Of a stretch of DNA of 34,194 nt, positions 1 to 8,301 are shown in pieces. The DNA is from a virus. A program made the position numbers and the translations under genes. Positions within the stretch are counted from its first letter, which is position 1. Each line of letters starts with the position of its first letter. A model generated the notes under the pieces. It saw only the letters and a program-made list of their open reading frames with translations, made no database searches and was not told the DNA's origin. The stretch spans positions 1-34,194 of the IMG/VR virus record IMGVR_UViG_3300047409_000298; one strand, written 5' to 3'.

Positions 1-127
1 GGCGACGCCGAACATGGTCGTCAAGTTCGACCTCGACTCGGTCGAGAAGATGCGCCCCTGGATCGACCTGTTCCGCGAAGGCCACGAAGGGTCGATGAAC
101 GCGTACAAAACGCTGTTCATCGGCGCC
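1..127. repeat. Terminal direct repeat, left copy (assembly overlap)
   Basis: These 127 bases are identical to positions 34068-34194 and lie inside the portal gene. Joining the two ends keeps the portal frame open. A 127-base exact overlap equals the largest k-mer commonly used by de Bruijn assemblers, so I read this as the overlap of a circular contig, not a biological repeat. The unique length is 34,067 bp. Confidence 0.95.
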
Positions 128-667
128 GGCACCGACGCCACCGTTGTCGGCGCGAACCTTCAGGAGATGGATTTCAAGATGACGCAGGGCGCCGGCGAAA
201 CCCGGATCGCCGCTGCTGCGGGGACGCCGCCGGTCATCGTCGGGTTGTCGGAGGGGTTGCAGGCGGCGACCTACTCGAACTATTCGCAGGCGCGGCGCAG
301 GTTCGCGGATGGGACGATGCGGCCGATCTGGCGGAACGCCTGCGGATCGTTGGCGAACATCGTCACCGCCCCCGCCGGGGCGGAACTCTGGTACGACGAC
401 CGCGACATCCCCGCCCTGAAAGAAGACATCCAGGACAAGGCCAAGGAGATGCAGGAGCTCGCCACCGCCGCCAACCAGCTCGTCTCCGCCGGCTACGACC
501 CCGACTCGATCGTGCAGGCGCTCGAGGCCGGCGACTTCTCGCTCCTCACCCACACCGGGCTCACCAGCGTCCAGCTGATGCCGCCCGGCAAGGACACCGT
601 GGCGAACCCCGGCGTCGACAAGGTCTCACCCGTTCCGGCCACCAACGGCTCGGCCGCGACACCTTAG
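1..667 (+). CDS. Portal protein, C-terminal part (gene continues from 33373 across the junction)
   Basis: This is the C-terminal half of an HK97-type portal, the dodecameric ring at the capsid vertex through which DNA enters and leaves. The reading frame is open from the first bases of the window and continues the frame that begins at 33373. Joined through the 127-base overlap, the whole protein is 453 residues, a normal length for the family. Visible features include the segment around GAGETRIAAAAGTPPVIVGL, typical of the portal crown/wing region, and a Lys/Glu-rich helix near residues 370-395. The first ATG (position 14) is internal, not a start. The stop TAG (665-667) overlaps a strong AGGAGG ribosome site for the next gene. 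The identification rests on the family pattern and on the terminase-portal-protease-capsid order. Confidence 0.93.
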   Translation, partial: ATPNMVVKFDLDSVEKMRPWIDLFREGHEGSMNAYKTLFIGAGTDATVVGANLQEMDFKMTQGAGETRIAAAAGTPPVIVGLSEGLQAATYSNYSQARRRFADGTMRPIWRNACGSLANIVTAPAGAELWYDDRDIPALKEDIQDKAKEMQELATAANQLVSAGYDPDSIVQALEAGDFSLLTHTGLTSVQLMPPGKDTVANPGVDKVSPVPATNGSAATP

Positions 668-680
668 GAGGACATTGCTT

Positions 681-1652
681 ATGAGCGATACAGCCACTGC
701 CAACGGGCAGGGGATCATCCGTGCCTACCGGCCTGGCGTCGAGCTCAGGGCGGCCACCGACGACGGAATGCCCACGCTGCACGGCCACTTCGCCGTCTTC
801 AACAAGTGGACGGAGATCGACTCGTTCTGGGAAGGCCGGTTCATGGAACGGATCGTCCCCGGCGCGTTCAAGAAAACGTTTCAGGAGAACCGCAACCAGG
901 TCAAAGCGCTCTTCCAACACGGCCAAGACCCCCAGATCGGCGATAAGCCACTCGGCCCCGTGAAACTGCTCGAGGAGGACGCGACCGGCGCCGCCTACGA
1001 AGTTCCGCTCCTCGACACCGCGTACAACCGCGAACTCATCCCCGGCCTCGAAGCGGGGCTGTACGGGGCGTCGTTCCGGTTCAAAGTGACCCGCGAGGAG
1101 ACCGTCGACGACCCCGAAGCGTCCGACACGAATCCGCAGGCGCTTCCGGAGCGGTCGATCAAGGAGCTTCGGCTGTTCGAGCTCGGCCCCGTCACGTTCC
1201 CCGCATACGCCGACGCGACAGCCGGCGTCCGGTCGCTTACGGACAGGTTCCTGTTCGACGCGCTCGAGCGTGACCCGGCCCGCGTCCAGGAGCTGCTCGC
1301 CGCGATGCGGATGGACGTCGAAGACCTCGACACGCTCGCCCAGATGATCCAACTCGGCGCCGTGTACATCGAGGACCAGGACGAACCCGAAGACCAGAAA
1401 AACATTCCGGTCATGGAGGGCGTTCTGGCAACGCTCGCCGGCCTCGTGCCGGTCGAAGTGCAGGAGAACGAACCCGTCGAACCCGAAGACGAGGCGATGG
1501 GGCGAAGTACGGACGACGCCGCGAATCAGAGCACCTCAGACCGAAAGTCTGACGCCGCGACGACTCGCACCTCGGACGATCAGGAAACCGTCAAACAGTG
1601 GCCGACAGTGCCACGAGAGGAGTTCGAGGAGCTATGGATCCACAGGATCTAG
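681..1652 (+). CDS. HK97-type prohead protease (S78 family)
   Basis: This is the capsid maturation protease that cleaves the delta domain of the major capsid protein inside the prohead. The 323-residue product has the conserved fold in its first 190 residues: AVFNKWTEID near residue 36, the catalytic His in FQHG (H80), and the catalytic Ser in YGASFRF (S131). Residues after about 195 form an acidic, low-complexity extension that may help scaffolding; this is inference. I chose ATG 681 because AGGAGG lies at 666-671, 9 bases upstream; a TTG at 675 is in frame but too close to that site. The end overlaps the capsid gene by 19 bases, which suggests coupled translation. Confidence 0.93.
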   Translation: MSDTATANGQGIIRAYRPGVELRAATDDGMPTLHGHFAVFNKWTEIDSFWEGRFMERIVPGAFKKTFQENRNQVKALFQHGQDPQIGDKPLGPVKLLEEDATGAAYEVPLLDTAYNRELIPGLEAGLYGASFRFKVTREETVDDPEASDTNPQALPERSIKELRLFELGPVTFPAYADATAGVRSLTDRFLFDALERDPARVQELLAAMRMDVEDLDTLAQMIQLGAVYIEDQDEPEDQKNIPVMEGVLATLAGLVPVEVQENEPVEPEDEAMGRSTDDAANQSTSDRKSDAATTRTSDDQETVKQWPTVPREEFEELWIHRI

Positions 1653-3118
1653 ACCAGCTTCGCTCCGTCGACGAACTGAACACGTTCATCGACGAGGCGA
1701 AGGGACGGCAGTCCGAACTGAACAAAGAGTACGAGGGGCTGCCGTTCCCCGACGAGGCCCGCGACGAGTTCGCGGGGCTTCGCAAGCAGCAGCATGACGC
1801 CGAGAAGCGCGTCGAGGAGCTCGAGGCCCGTCACCGGGCGATCGAGTCGAACGGCGAGCAGGCCAAGCGCGTCGAGAGGATGGAAGACGACCTCGGCCGC
1901 TACGCCGGGAAAGCGACGCCGAAGGAGCAGAACATCTACGACCTGACTCGCGGCATCGACTGGTCGAACCCGGAGCGGGCCGGCCGCGAGCTGAACGACC
2001 AGGCGAAGCGGGCGATCGAGATCGCGAAGTTCCCGCACGTCGAGAAGGGCCACGAGGACATCCAGGGGCACGTCGAGCGGCTGCTGAACAGCACGCACCA
2101 GACCCATCCGGGCGAGGTCGCCATGCATCTGCTCAAGACCGGAAGCCCGCTGTACAAGCGGGCGTTCTGGAAGGCGGCCCTCTCCGGCGGCAGCGCGGCT
2201 CTCTCTTCGGAGGAGCAGCGTGCCCTGTCGCTCGGCGCGACGACGGGCGGCCAGGCGGTCCCGTTCACCCTCGACCCGACCGTCATCCCGACGTCAAACT
2301 CCGTCGTCAACCCCGCCCGCGCTCTCGCACGGGTCGAGACGATCTCCGGGTCGAACACCTGGAACGGCGTCAGCTCGGGTGCCATCACGGCGACCCGTGT
2401 GGCTGAGGCGGCGGCGGCGACCGACAACACGCCGACGATGGCCGCACCAACGTTGACGGTCACGAAGGCGCACGCGTTCGTTCCGTTCTCGATCGAAGTG
2501 CAGGAGGACTGGGGTGCGCTCGAGGCCGAAATGGGCAAGCTGCTCCAGGACGCCAAGGACGACGAAGAGGCAAACGCGTTCGTTGTCGGTGTCGGCACCA
2601 CGGTGTTCCCGCAGGGGTTCGTCGTCGGCACCACGAACACGTCGGCGGCCGCAACCGGGCTGACCGTCACCGCCGCGAACGTGTACGCGCTGGAGGCGGC
2701 GCTCCCGCCAAGGTTCCGGCCGAACGCGTCGTTCGTCGCGAACCGCAGCATCTACAACATCATCCGCGGCATCGACACCGCCGGCGGCGCAGCCCTGTGG
2801 CTGTACATCAGCCAGGGGCTCGTCACGCAGGCGCCGACGCCCGGCAACACCGGCGCAACCCTGCTCGGTCGTGGCGCGTGGGAGGCGTCGGCGATGCAGG
2901 CCACGGTCGTGAACGCAACCAAGATCATGATCGTCGGTGACTTCAACTACTTCCTCATCGTCGACCGGATCGGGCTGAACATCGAGCTGATCCCGTTCCT
3001 GTTCGGGGCGGGCCAGGGCAACCTGCCGACCGGCCAGCGCGGGCTGTACTGCTGGTATCGGAACTCGTCGAAGGTGCTCTCCGCGAGCGCGTTCGTCGCG
3101 ATGACCGGCACCACCTAA
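1634..3118 (+). CDS. Major capsid protein, HK97 fold, with N-terminal delta domain
   Basis: This is the main shell protein of the head (494 residues). Residues 1 to about 130 are strongly charged and predicted helical coiled coil (repeated Glu, Lys, Arg and Leu), as in delta/scaffold domains that the upstream protease removes. The HK97 shell domain starts around residue 200 (TTGGQAVPF), followed by motifs such as FVPFSIEVQEDW that are typical of the family. The start ATG 1634 has GAGGAG-type purine runs upstream and lies inside the protease gene in another frame; an in-frame upstream ATG at 1598 is less likely. A strong hairpin follows the stop. The order protease then capsid is standard for HK97-like phages. 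Confidence 0.95.
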   Translation: MDPQDLDQLRSVDELNTFIDEAKGRQSELNKEYEGLPFPDEARDEFAGLRKQQHDAEKRVEELEARHRAIESNGEQAKRVERMEDDLGRYAGKATPKEQNIYDLTRGIDWSNPERAGRELNDQAKRAIEIAKFPHVEKGHEDIQGHVERLLNSTHQTHPGEVAMHLLKTGSPLYKRAFWKAALSGGSAALSSEEQRALSLGATTGGQAVPFTLDPTVIPTSNSVVNPARALARVETISGSNTWNGVSSGAITATRVAEAAAATDNTPTMAAPTLTVTKAHAFVPFSIEVQEDWGALEAEMGKLLQDAKDDEEANAFVVGVGTTVFPQGFVVGTTNTSAAATGLTVTAANVYALEAALPPRFRPNASFVANRSIYNIIRGIDTAGGAALWLYISQGLVTQAPTPGNTGATLLGRGAWEASAMQATVVNATKIMIVGDFNYFLIVDRIGLNIELIPFLFGAGQGNLPTGQRGLYCWYRNSSKVLSASAFVAMTGTT

Positions 3119-3138
3119 GCCGGACTGAAGGAGTGCTT

Positions 3139-3168
3139 GGCGGGGGCGGGCTTCGGCCTGCCCCCGCC
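3139..3168 (+). terminator. Strong stem-loop after the capsid gene
   Basis: A 13-bp GC-only stem (3139-3151 with 3156-3168, one G:U pair) closes on a C(UUCG)G tetraloop, one of the most stable RNA loops known. No T-tract follows, so it is not a textbook intrinsic terminator. It may end part of the transcripts or protect the 3' end of abundant capsid mRNA. Confidence 0.7.
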
Positions 3169-3185
3169 GGGGCGAAAGGAGACAG

Positions 3186-3350
3186 ATGGCGAAACCGAAG
3201 ATGACCCCCCAGGTACACCCCAAAGCAGCGGCGACCGGCGCCGGTGTGAAGAAACAGACGCCGGGGAACGCCGGGTCGCCGGGCCAGTCGAACCACGTGC
3301 CGGTCGTCGGCGCATCCGGGAACTACTCGAGCGAGCAGCAGCAGCAGTGA
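3186..3350 (+). CDS. Small hypothetical head-region protein (54 aa)
   Basis: This short gene lies directly after the capsid hairpin and has a good ribosome site (AAAGGAG, 3176-3182 region) just before ATG 3186. The product is basic at the N-terminus (MAKPKMTPQVHPKAAATG) and Gly/Ser/Gln-rich at the C-terminus, ending in four Gln. It looks disordered, with no recognised domain. The stop overlaps the next start as GTGA. The position suggests a minor capsid, decoration or linker protein; this is inference from location only. Confidence 0.7.
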   Translation: MAKPKMTPQVHPKAAATGAGVKKQTPGNAGSPGQSNHVPVVGASGNYSSEQQQQ

Positions 3351-3646
3351 GCGAGTCGTATTCGGGCGGCTACCAGCCCGGCCAGCAACAGCAGAAGCGC
3401 GGCAAAGCACTCTCGAAGGCGATCACGGGCGCCGTTACCCATGGCGGCCTGATCCAGATCACCGCCACCGCTCACACGTTCAAAACAGAGGACCGGATCA
3501 CGATCAGCGGCGTCGGCGGCACCGTCGAAGCCAACGCCGCCAACTGGCGGATCACCGTCACCGGCGCCAACACCTTCGACCTCCAAGGGTCGACGTTCAC
3601 GAACGCGTACACCTCCGGCGGCACCGCCAAACGCACCCAGGGATAG
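3347..3646 (+). CDS. Small beta-rich structural protein (FCCH-like domain), putative head protein
   Basis: The 99-residue product has a short Gln/Lys-rich N-terminus followed by a beta domain with the patterns LIQITATAHTF, DRITISGVGG and NTFDLQGSTF. This resembles the small beta-barrel called E1_FCCH-like that recurs in phage virion proteins. It probably decorates the head or binds near the neck. Start GTG 3347 overlaps the upstream stop (GTGA), which fits this genome better than a start further upstream, because the upstream codons read an Arg-rich shadow of the 54-residue gene. The function is inferred from the fold pattern and the position next to the capsid gene. Confidence 0.75.
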   Translation: MSESYSGGYQPGQQQQKRGKALSKAITGAVTHGGLIQITATAHTFKTEDRITISGVGGTVEANAANWRITVTGANTFDLQGSTFTNAYTSGGTAKRTQG

Positions 3647-3656
3647 GAGACAAACG

Positions 3657-4004
3657 ATGGCAAAGAAGTCCGGGTACTACAGGGCCAACCAGGGATTCGC
3701 GACCGTCCTCGACGGCGAGAACGTATTCGTCAAAGAGGGCGAGTTCGTCCCCGCAGGCCACCCGCTCCTGAAAGGACGGGACGACCTGTTCGAACCCGCC
3801 ACCAGTTTCGGCCGGTGGGACAACGACGAGGTCGAGCAGGCGACCGCCGCCCCAGGGGAGAAGCGCGGCCGGCCGAAGAAGAAGGCAGCCCCGAAGAAAC
3901 CAGAGCCCAAGCCGGAGCCGGAAGTCTCATCGCCGCCGGCGCCCGAGCCGACCCGCGGCCACTTCGGCCTACGCACGAGCGACATCGGCGGGACCTCCAG
4001 TTAG
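3657..4004 (+). CDS. Hypothetical head-region protein with Lys/Pro/Glu-rich tail (115 aa)
   Basis: AGGAGA overlapping the previous stop provides the ribosome site for ATG 3657. Residues 1-60 look folded (FATVLDGENVFVKEGEFVPA, a beta-hairpin-like pattern also common in small phage head proteins). Residues 62-95 are low-complexity Lys/Pro/Glu/Ala (KKKAAPKKPEPKPEPE), probably disordered and possibly DNA- or capsid-binding. No family is assigned with confidence. The location between capsid and connector genes suggests a minor head or head-tail protein. Confidence 0.75.
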   Translation: MAKKSGYYRANQGFATVLDGENVFVKEGEFVPAGHPLLKGRDDLFEPATSFGRWDNDEVEQATAAPGEKRGRPKKKAAPKKPEPKPEPEVSSPPAPEPTRGHFGLRTSDIGGTSS

Positions 4005-4006
4005 GG

Positions 4007-5197
4007 GTGGCTGACCCTGTCGTCAACTTCGGCTACACCACAGTTGCGGTAGCCCCCACGCCCGCGGACTCGGGGACGACCGTCGAGTTCGCCGACCCGG
4101 CGGTGCTGCCCGGAGACCCCGGCGACAGCGGCCCGTACAACCTCGTCATCTGGCCGGCGGATGTTGCGCTGGCGCTCGCGTCGAACGCGGAAATCATCCG
4201 GTGCGTCGCGCTCGCGGCCGGCGTGTTCACGATCGACCGTGAGCAGGAGGGCACGTCGCCCCGGACGATCGTGGTCGGCGACCAGGTAGCGCTCGCAGCC
4301 ACAGCGAAGACGTTCCATGATCTTCTCGCCGCCGCGCAGGCCGTCCCGGCTCTCTCAGCAATCTGGACTGGCGTTCAGATCGACGTGTTCGGCCAGATCA
4401 CCGGTTACGCCGGCGGAACTCCCATCCCAGGCGGCCAGATTCTCGTCGGGAGGAACTCCTCGGGCGCGTTGGAGTTGAGGCAGATTCCCGGGTGGACGTG
4501 GGACGACACCGGAGATGCCGGCTGGTCGGCTATCGCGGTCGGCGGGATCGCCCTGGTCAACGCCAAGTACATCGTCGGCGAAGACCTCGGCCTCGTCATC
4601 GGCACCGCGGGAGTCGTAAGCACCGCGGGTCACCCGATGACGGTCGAGGGTGGCGTCGCCGACCGGGCAGACCATGTCGGCGCAGACCTCCAGCTCGACG
4701 GCGGCCCGAGCCGCGGCAACCAGGTAGGGGGCGACATCGTGTTCCGCACCACCGGGGCCGGGTCGAGCGCGAGCATCGCCGCCGAGCAGATCAAGGCAGG
4801 CGGCACCGGGGCGAACGTCGAGATCAGCGGCACCCTCGCCCAGATCCCGTTCCTTCCGAGCCTCGCTCCTATCCAGGGGGCAGTCGATGAGGTTCCGCTC
4901 GTCACCGACGCCGCAGCGCAGGCGGTCACGTTCAACGTGGACGGCACCATCACCGGCGACACCGGCTCCGGTGGCACGAACACCTGGGACCCCACCACCG
5001 GCGCGTACAGCTTCAGCTTCGCCGGAGCCTCAACCGGCCCCGTAAACGCCGCCTACGTGATCGAAGGCAAGAACGCTTTCGTCGAGCAGGCACGGCTACG
5101 CGCCTCCGACGGAGCCCTACTCATGAAACCCCCCACCTCCGACCCCAGCATCCCCGGTGTGGTCTGGAACAACGCCGGCACCCTGGCGATCTCATGA
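4007..5197 (+). CDS. Structural protein, putative head fibre or tail-fibre-like
   Basis: This 396-residue protein begins with a domain seen in many actinobacteriophage virion proteins: [18 protein letters not shown] near the start, then [19 protein letters not shown] and [20 protein letters not shown]. The middle and C-terminus are Gly/Ala/Thr-rich beta repeats, as in fibre shafts and tips. The start is GTG 4007, two bases after the upstream stop; the open frame extends upstream but there reads an Arg-rich shadow. It ends with ATGA overlapping the next gene. Because it sits among head genes, a head fibre or head decoration is my preferred reading, with tail fibre as the alternative. Confidence 0.8.
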   Translation: MADPVVNFGYTTVAVAPTPADSGTTVEFADPAVLPGDPGDSGPYNLVIWPADVALALASNAEIIRCVALAAGVFTIDREQEGTSPRTIVVGDQVALAATAKTFHDLLAAAQAVPALSAIWTGVQIDVFGQITGYAGGTPIPGGQILVGRNSSGALELRQIPGWTWDDTGDAGWSAIAVGGIALVNAKYIVGEDLGLVIGTAGVVSTAGHPMTVEGGVADRADHVGADLQLDGGPSRGNQVGGDIVFRTTGAGSSASIAAEQIKAGGTGANVEISGTLAQIPFLPSLAPIQGAVDEVPLVTDAAAQAVTFNVDGTITGDTGSGGTNTWDPTTGAYSFSFAGASTGPVNAAYVIEGKNAFVEQARLRASDGALLMKPPTSDPSIPGVVWNNAGTLAIS

Positions 5198-5499
5198 TCG
5201 GCTCCTACGCCATCGGCCAACTGTACGTCGGCCAGACCTACCCGCAACTCGGCGAGGTCATCCTCGTCTTGGACCACTACCGCGGCACCCCCAACCTCGC
5301 CGTCGGCCAAGGCAGCCCCTCCGGCGGCGTCACCGCCGGCACGCCCGCAGGCGGCACCGGAGTAGGGGCACCCGCCGGCGGGGCCGCAGCAGCCTTGCCA
5401 GGCGGCGGCAGCGGCATAGGAGCACCCGCCGGGGGTGTCGCCGTGGGCGCCCCCGCAGAAACCGGACGGTACGCCCCACCAACACCGGAGCAAACATGA
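5194..5499 (+). CDS. Gly/Ala/Pro-repeat small structural protein (101 aa)
   Basis: Residues 1-38 form a short hydrophobic domain ([20 protein letters not shown]). The rest repeats degenerate [15 protein letters not shown]-like units rich in Gly, Ala and Pro, a flexible or collagen-like tail. Both ends overlap neighbours by ATGA, so it is translated with the fibre-like gene upstream and the fusion gene downstream. It may be a fibre tip or surface-exposed decoration. No family assignment is possible by eye. Confidence 0.75.
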   Translation: MIGSYAIGQLYVGQTYPQLGEVILVLDHYRGTPNLAVGQGSPSGGVTAGTPAGGTGVGAPAGGAAAALPGGGSGIGAPAGGVAVGAPAETGRYAPPTPEQT

Positions 5500-6425
5500 G
5501 CACCAGCCCACTCTGGTTCATCGCCAACAGAAACCCCAGCATCACCGAGACAATCACCACCGCCGACGGAACCCCAGTCGACCTCAGCGCCGCGACCGTC
5601 GCGTTCAAGATGCGAGCCCTCCGCTCGAGCACGTTGAAGGTGAACGCGTCCGCCACGATCGTCAGCGCACCCGCCGGCACCGTCCGCTACGACTGGGCCG
5701 CGATCGACGTCGACACCGCCGGCCAGTACCTCGTCTGGTGGACCGTCACGATCGGCGGCAAAACCCAGGACATGGCCGAAGCGGTCATCGAGTTCCGCGC
5801 CCACAGCCCCGCCACACCCGCCGCCTACATCGAACTCGAACAACTCAAGAGCTCGCTCGAGATGCAGGGGATGACGTTCGCCGACCAGGACATCACGTTG
5901 GCGATCAACGCCGCCAGCCGCGGCATAGACAGCGCGACCGGCCAGCGGTTCTACCTCGACGTCGACGCCACCCAGGTTCGCTACTACAGCCCCACGTCGT
6001 TCCGCCGGTTGGAGATCGACCCGCTCGCCGTTCTCACCACCCTCGCGATCGACCGCGGCAACACCGGCACGTTCGGCGAGACATGGACGCAGAACACCGA
6101 CTTCGTCCTCGACCCGCTCAACGCCACCGCCGACTTCAAACCCTACGAACGCATCCTCGTCCGGGCGCTGTCGGGCCGGTGGCTCCCCGCCGGCTACGAC
6201 CAGTCCGTTAAGGTCACCGGCCAGTTCGGATGGGCGGTCATCCCCGAGGACGTCAAAGCCGCCACGTCGATCCTCGCCGCCAAGCTGCTGCGCCGCGTCC
6301 GGGAAGCGCCGTTCGGGATCGTCACCGCCGGCATCGACCAGGGCGCCGCTGTACGCATCGCCCGCACCGACCCCGACGTGTTCTCGCTCATCCAGCCGTA
6401 CGCACGCCACGCACCCATCATCTGA
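5496..6425 (+). CDS. Fusion of BppU-N-like domain and head-tail connector (gp6-like)
   Basis: The 309-residue product has two parts. Residues 1-105 match the BppU/DUF2479 N-terminal pattern seen at the base of baseplate and fibre proteins ([40 protein letters not shown]). Residues about 115-309 look like the HK97 gp6-type adaptor that docks on the portal ([50 protein letters not shown]). These are usually separate proteins. I see no start codon with a ribosome site between them. Start ATG 5496 overlaps the previous stop as ATGA. The adaptor function is well supported by position; what the BppU-like part does at the neck is unknown. Confidence 0.82.
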   Translation: MSTSPLWFIANRNPSITETITTADGTPVDLSAATVAFKMRALRSSTLKVNASATIVSAPAGTVRYDWAAIDVDTAGQYLVWWTVTIGGKTQDMAEAVIEFRAHSPATPAAYIELEQLKSSLEMQGMTFADQDITLAINAASRGIDSATGQRFYLDVDATQVRYYSPTSFRRLEIDPLAVLTTLAIDRGNTGTFGETWTQNTDFVLDPLNATADFKPYERILVRALSGRWLPAGYDQSVKVTGQFGWAVIPEDVKAATSILAAKLLRRVREAPFGIVTAGIDQGAAVRIARTDPDVFSLIQPYARHAPII

Positions 6426-6848
6426 GTGGCAACCATCACCGCCATCCGACGCGGCATCGCCGCGAACCTCACCCAACTCGGAACCAACCTCGGCATCCAA
6501 GTGTCCGCCTACGCGCTCGCGAACCCGACCCCGCCAACCATCCAAGTGTTACCGGGCGAAGTCGTCTACGACCGGGCGATGCACCGCGGCCTCGACGACC
6601 TCACGTTCCTCGTCCAGGCGCTCGTCCAGTACGGCTCCGACATCGGCAGCCAGAAACGCCTCGACGAGCTCCTCGACCCCACCGGGCCGAAATCGTTGAA
6701 AACAGCGGTCGAGTCCGACTCGACGCTCGGCGGGATCGTCTCGGACGTCAGCGTGACGAACGCAACCGGGTACCGGGTCGCCCAGGGTGCGAACGGCCCG
6801 ATCCTCCTCTGCGAGTGGTCGGTTCAAGTGATGGCCCAAAACCCATGA
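6426..6848 (+). CDS. Tail terminator / neck protein
   Basis: The 140-residue protein has the pattern of a small neck family common in actinophages: an N-terminal ITAIRRGIAANLTQL helix, a strand ending VVYDRAMHRGLDDLTFLVQALV, a helix KRLDELLDP, and the segment ESDSTLGGIVSDVSVT. These proteins cap the tail tube or connect it to the head. GTG 6426 directly follows the upstream stop, so it depends on coupled translation. It lies between the connector and the tail tube, as expected. Head-tail stopper is the main alternative. Confidence 0.82.
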   Translation: MATITAIRRGIAANLTQLGTNLGIQVSAYALANPTPPTIQVLPGEVVYDRAMHRGLDDLTFLVQALVQYGSDIGSQKRLDELLDPTGPKSLKTAVESDSTLGGIVSDVSVTNATGYRVAQGANGPILLCEWSVQVMAQNP

Positions 6849-6858
6849 AGGAGGAAGC

Positions 6859-7197
6859 ATGGCTCTACTGACCGTCCAGAACATCAGCCGGACGGGGGTA
6901 ACCCCCGCCTACACGGCGGTGTCGGCGTCGGACACGTTCCTGCCGGGGCAGAACACGTTCATCCATGTGAAGAACGCCGGCGCCTCCCCGGACACCTGCG
7001 TCGTGCAGGTGCTCGCCGGTGACCCGCCCGGACTGACGATCGCTGACAACTCCGTGTCGGTCACGAACGCGCAGGAGCGGATGATCGGACCGTTCCCCGC
7101 CCAGTTCTTCGGCGACCCCACCACCGGCCTCGCCACCGTGACGCACGGGTTCACGACCTCGGTCACGTCCGGCGTCTTCAACCTCACCCAGCCGTGA
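6859..7197 (+). CDS. Small beta-sandwich structural protein (112 aa)
   Basis: A strong AAGGAGGA ribosome site precedes ATG 6859. The sequence is beta-rich and resembles small virion proteins often found beside the tail terminator (NTFIHVKNAGASPDTCVVQV, RMIGPFPAQFFGD). The YTAVSASDTFLPGQ opening is typical of that group. Its exact role (neck, tail or decoration) is not known. The end overlaps the next gene as GTGA. Confidence 0.75.
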   Translation: MALLTVQNISRTGVTPAYTAVSASDTFLPGQNTFIHVKNAGASPDTCVVQVLAGDPPGLTIADNSVSVTNAQERMIGPFPAQFFGDPTTGLATVTHGFTTSVTSGVFNLTQP

Positions 7198-7496
7198 ACA
7201 CCTACAAGGTTCTGCTCCCGATCCTCGTCAACGGCGAACACAAACAGGGCGACGAGTTCGAGCACGAGTTCGACAGCCCCGCCGACGAGGAAGCAAACCT
7301 GAACTCCGGCCTGCTCGAGATCGTCCCCCGCACCTACAAGGTCGTGGGTGACTCGGACGTGTTCGAGACGAAGCCCGGCAGCGAGTTCGAGAAGGCGCTG
7401 ACGATGGAACAGGAGCGGCTCCTCCTCGAGGGCGGCTTCATCGAACGCGTCAAACCAAAGGCAACCAAGCCCAGCACGAAGAAGGAGGAGAAGTAG
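7194..7496 (+). CDS. Hypothetical virion-region protein, charged (100 aa)
   Basis: This Glu/Lys-rich 100-residue protein has an initial YKVLLPILVNGEHKQGDEFE beta segment similar to small head/tail accessory proteins and a Lys-rich C-terminus (KATKPSTKKEEK). GTG 7194 overlaps the upstream stop. The stop is followed immediately by the tail tube ATG, with GAAGGAGGAG inside this gene serving as that gene's ribosome site. No function is assigned. Confidence 0.72.
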   Translation: MNTYKVLLPILVNGEHKQGDEFEHEFDSPADEEANLNSGLLEIVPRTYKVVGDSDVFETKPGSEFEKALTMEQERLLLEGGFIERVKPKATKPSTKKEEK

Positions 7497-7916
7497 ATGG
7501 CAATCTTCGCTATGACCGACGCGTTCATCCAGGTGAACGGCGTGACGCTGTCGGATCACGCAAACAAGGTGACGATCGAGGACACCCGTGACACGGTCGA
7601 CATCACCGCGTTCGGCGCGACCAGCAAAGCGGTCACCAAAGGCCTCGGCGACGCCAAGATCACGATTACGTTCTTCCAGGACTTCGCCGGCGGCAAAACC
7701 CACGCAACGTTGCAGCCGCTGATCGGGTCGACGACGGGCGTGACGGTCGAGGTGCGGCCGACAAGTGCGGCCCGTTCAGCAACGAACCCGGCGGCGCTGA
7801 TGACCGCGCTGCTGATGAACTACAAGATGCTCGACGGGTCTGTGGGCGACGCAACCCAGATCGACGCCGAGTTCCAGAACAGCTCGCAGGCGGGTCTGAC
7901 CTACCCGACGGCGTAA
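7497..7916 (+). CDS. Major tail tube protein
   Basis: The 139-residue protein matches the common short actinophage tube subunit: FIQVNGVTLSDHANKVTIED, the signature VDITAFGATSKAVTKGLGDA, ITITFFQDFAGG, and the segment PTSAARSATNPAALM. It polymerises into the non-contractile tail tube. A GGAGGAG ribosome site sits a few bases upstream of ATG 7497. It precedes the tail chaperones and tape measure by two genes, which fits siphovirus order. Confidence 0.88.
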   Translation: MAIFAMTDAFIQVNGVTLSDHANKVTIEDTRDTVDITAFGATSKAVTKGLGDAKITITFFQDFAGGKTHATLQPLIGSTTGVTVEVRPTSAARSATNPAALMTALLMNYKMLDGSVGDATQIDAEFQNSSQAGLTYPTA

Positions 7917-7918
7917 CC

Positions 7919-8281
7919 GTGGAGACGCACGTAGAGGTTCGCGGCGTCCGCGAGGTCAATTCGGCGCTTCGCCAGATCGACCGGAAACTCGCGTCTGAGT
8001 TCGGGGCGGACCTGAAGGTGGCGGCCGCCCCGGTCGTCGAGGCTGCGAAAAGCAAGGAGCAACGCTGGCAGGGTGCGTCGGTTAACACGATCCGGGCTCG
8101 CCGTTCCGGTGCACGTGTCTACGTTGGGCAGGCCGCGAAGAAGGTGACCGGGCTACGCGGCGACTTCGGCGCGTTGCAGATGCGGCAGGCGCTGATCCCG
8201 GCCCTGGACGAGGGCGCTGTCGAGGTGTTCGCCGCTGTCGATGTCGTGCTTGACAAGTACGCCAGCGAAGCGGGCTTCTAA
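7919..8281 (+). CDS. HK97 gp10-like head-tail/tail component
   Basis: The 120-residue basic protein fits the HK97 gp10-like family: an N-terminal VRGVREVNSALRQIDRKLAS helix, a central PVVEAAKSKE helix, and a C-terminal aromatic/acidic strand region. Such proteins act in head-tail joining or tail completion. Start GTG 7919 lies two bases after the tube stop. Its usual place is before the tail tube, so the order here is slightly rearranged. Confidence 0.72.
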   Translation: METHVEVRGVREVNSALRQIDRKLASEFGADLKVAAAPVVEAAKSKEQRWQGASVNTIRARRSGARVYVGQAAKKVTGLRGDFGALQMRQALIPALDEGAVEVFAAVDVVLDKYASEAGF

Positions 8282-8301
8282 CTCAACCTACAAGGAGACT
8301 G

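Noticed and set aside
1-127. Identical 127-base ends as true phage terminal repeats
   Set aside because: They fall within the portal coding frame and have the size of a common assembler k-mer; a circular assembly overlap explains them better.
5277-6545. Long antisense open frame opposite the connector fusion
   Set aside because: Low-complexity Gly/Val/Asp composition without start context; shadow frame.
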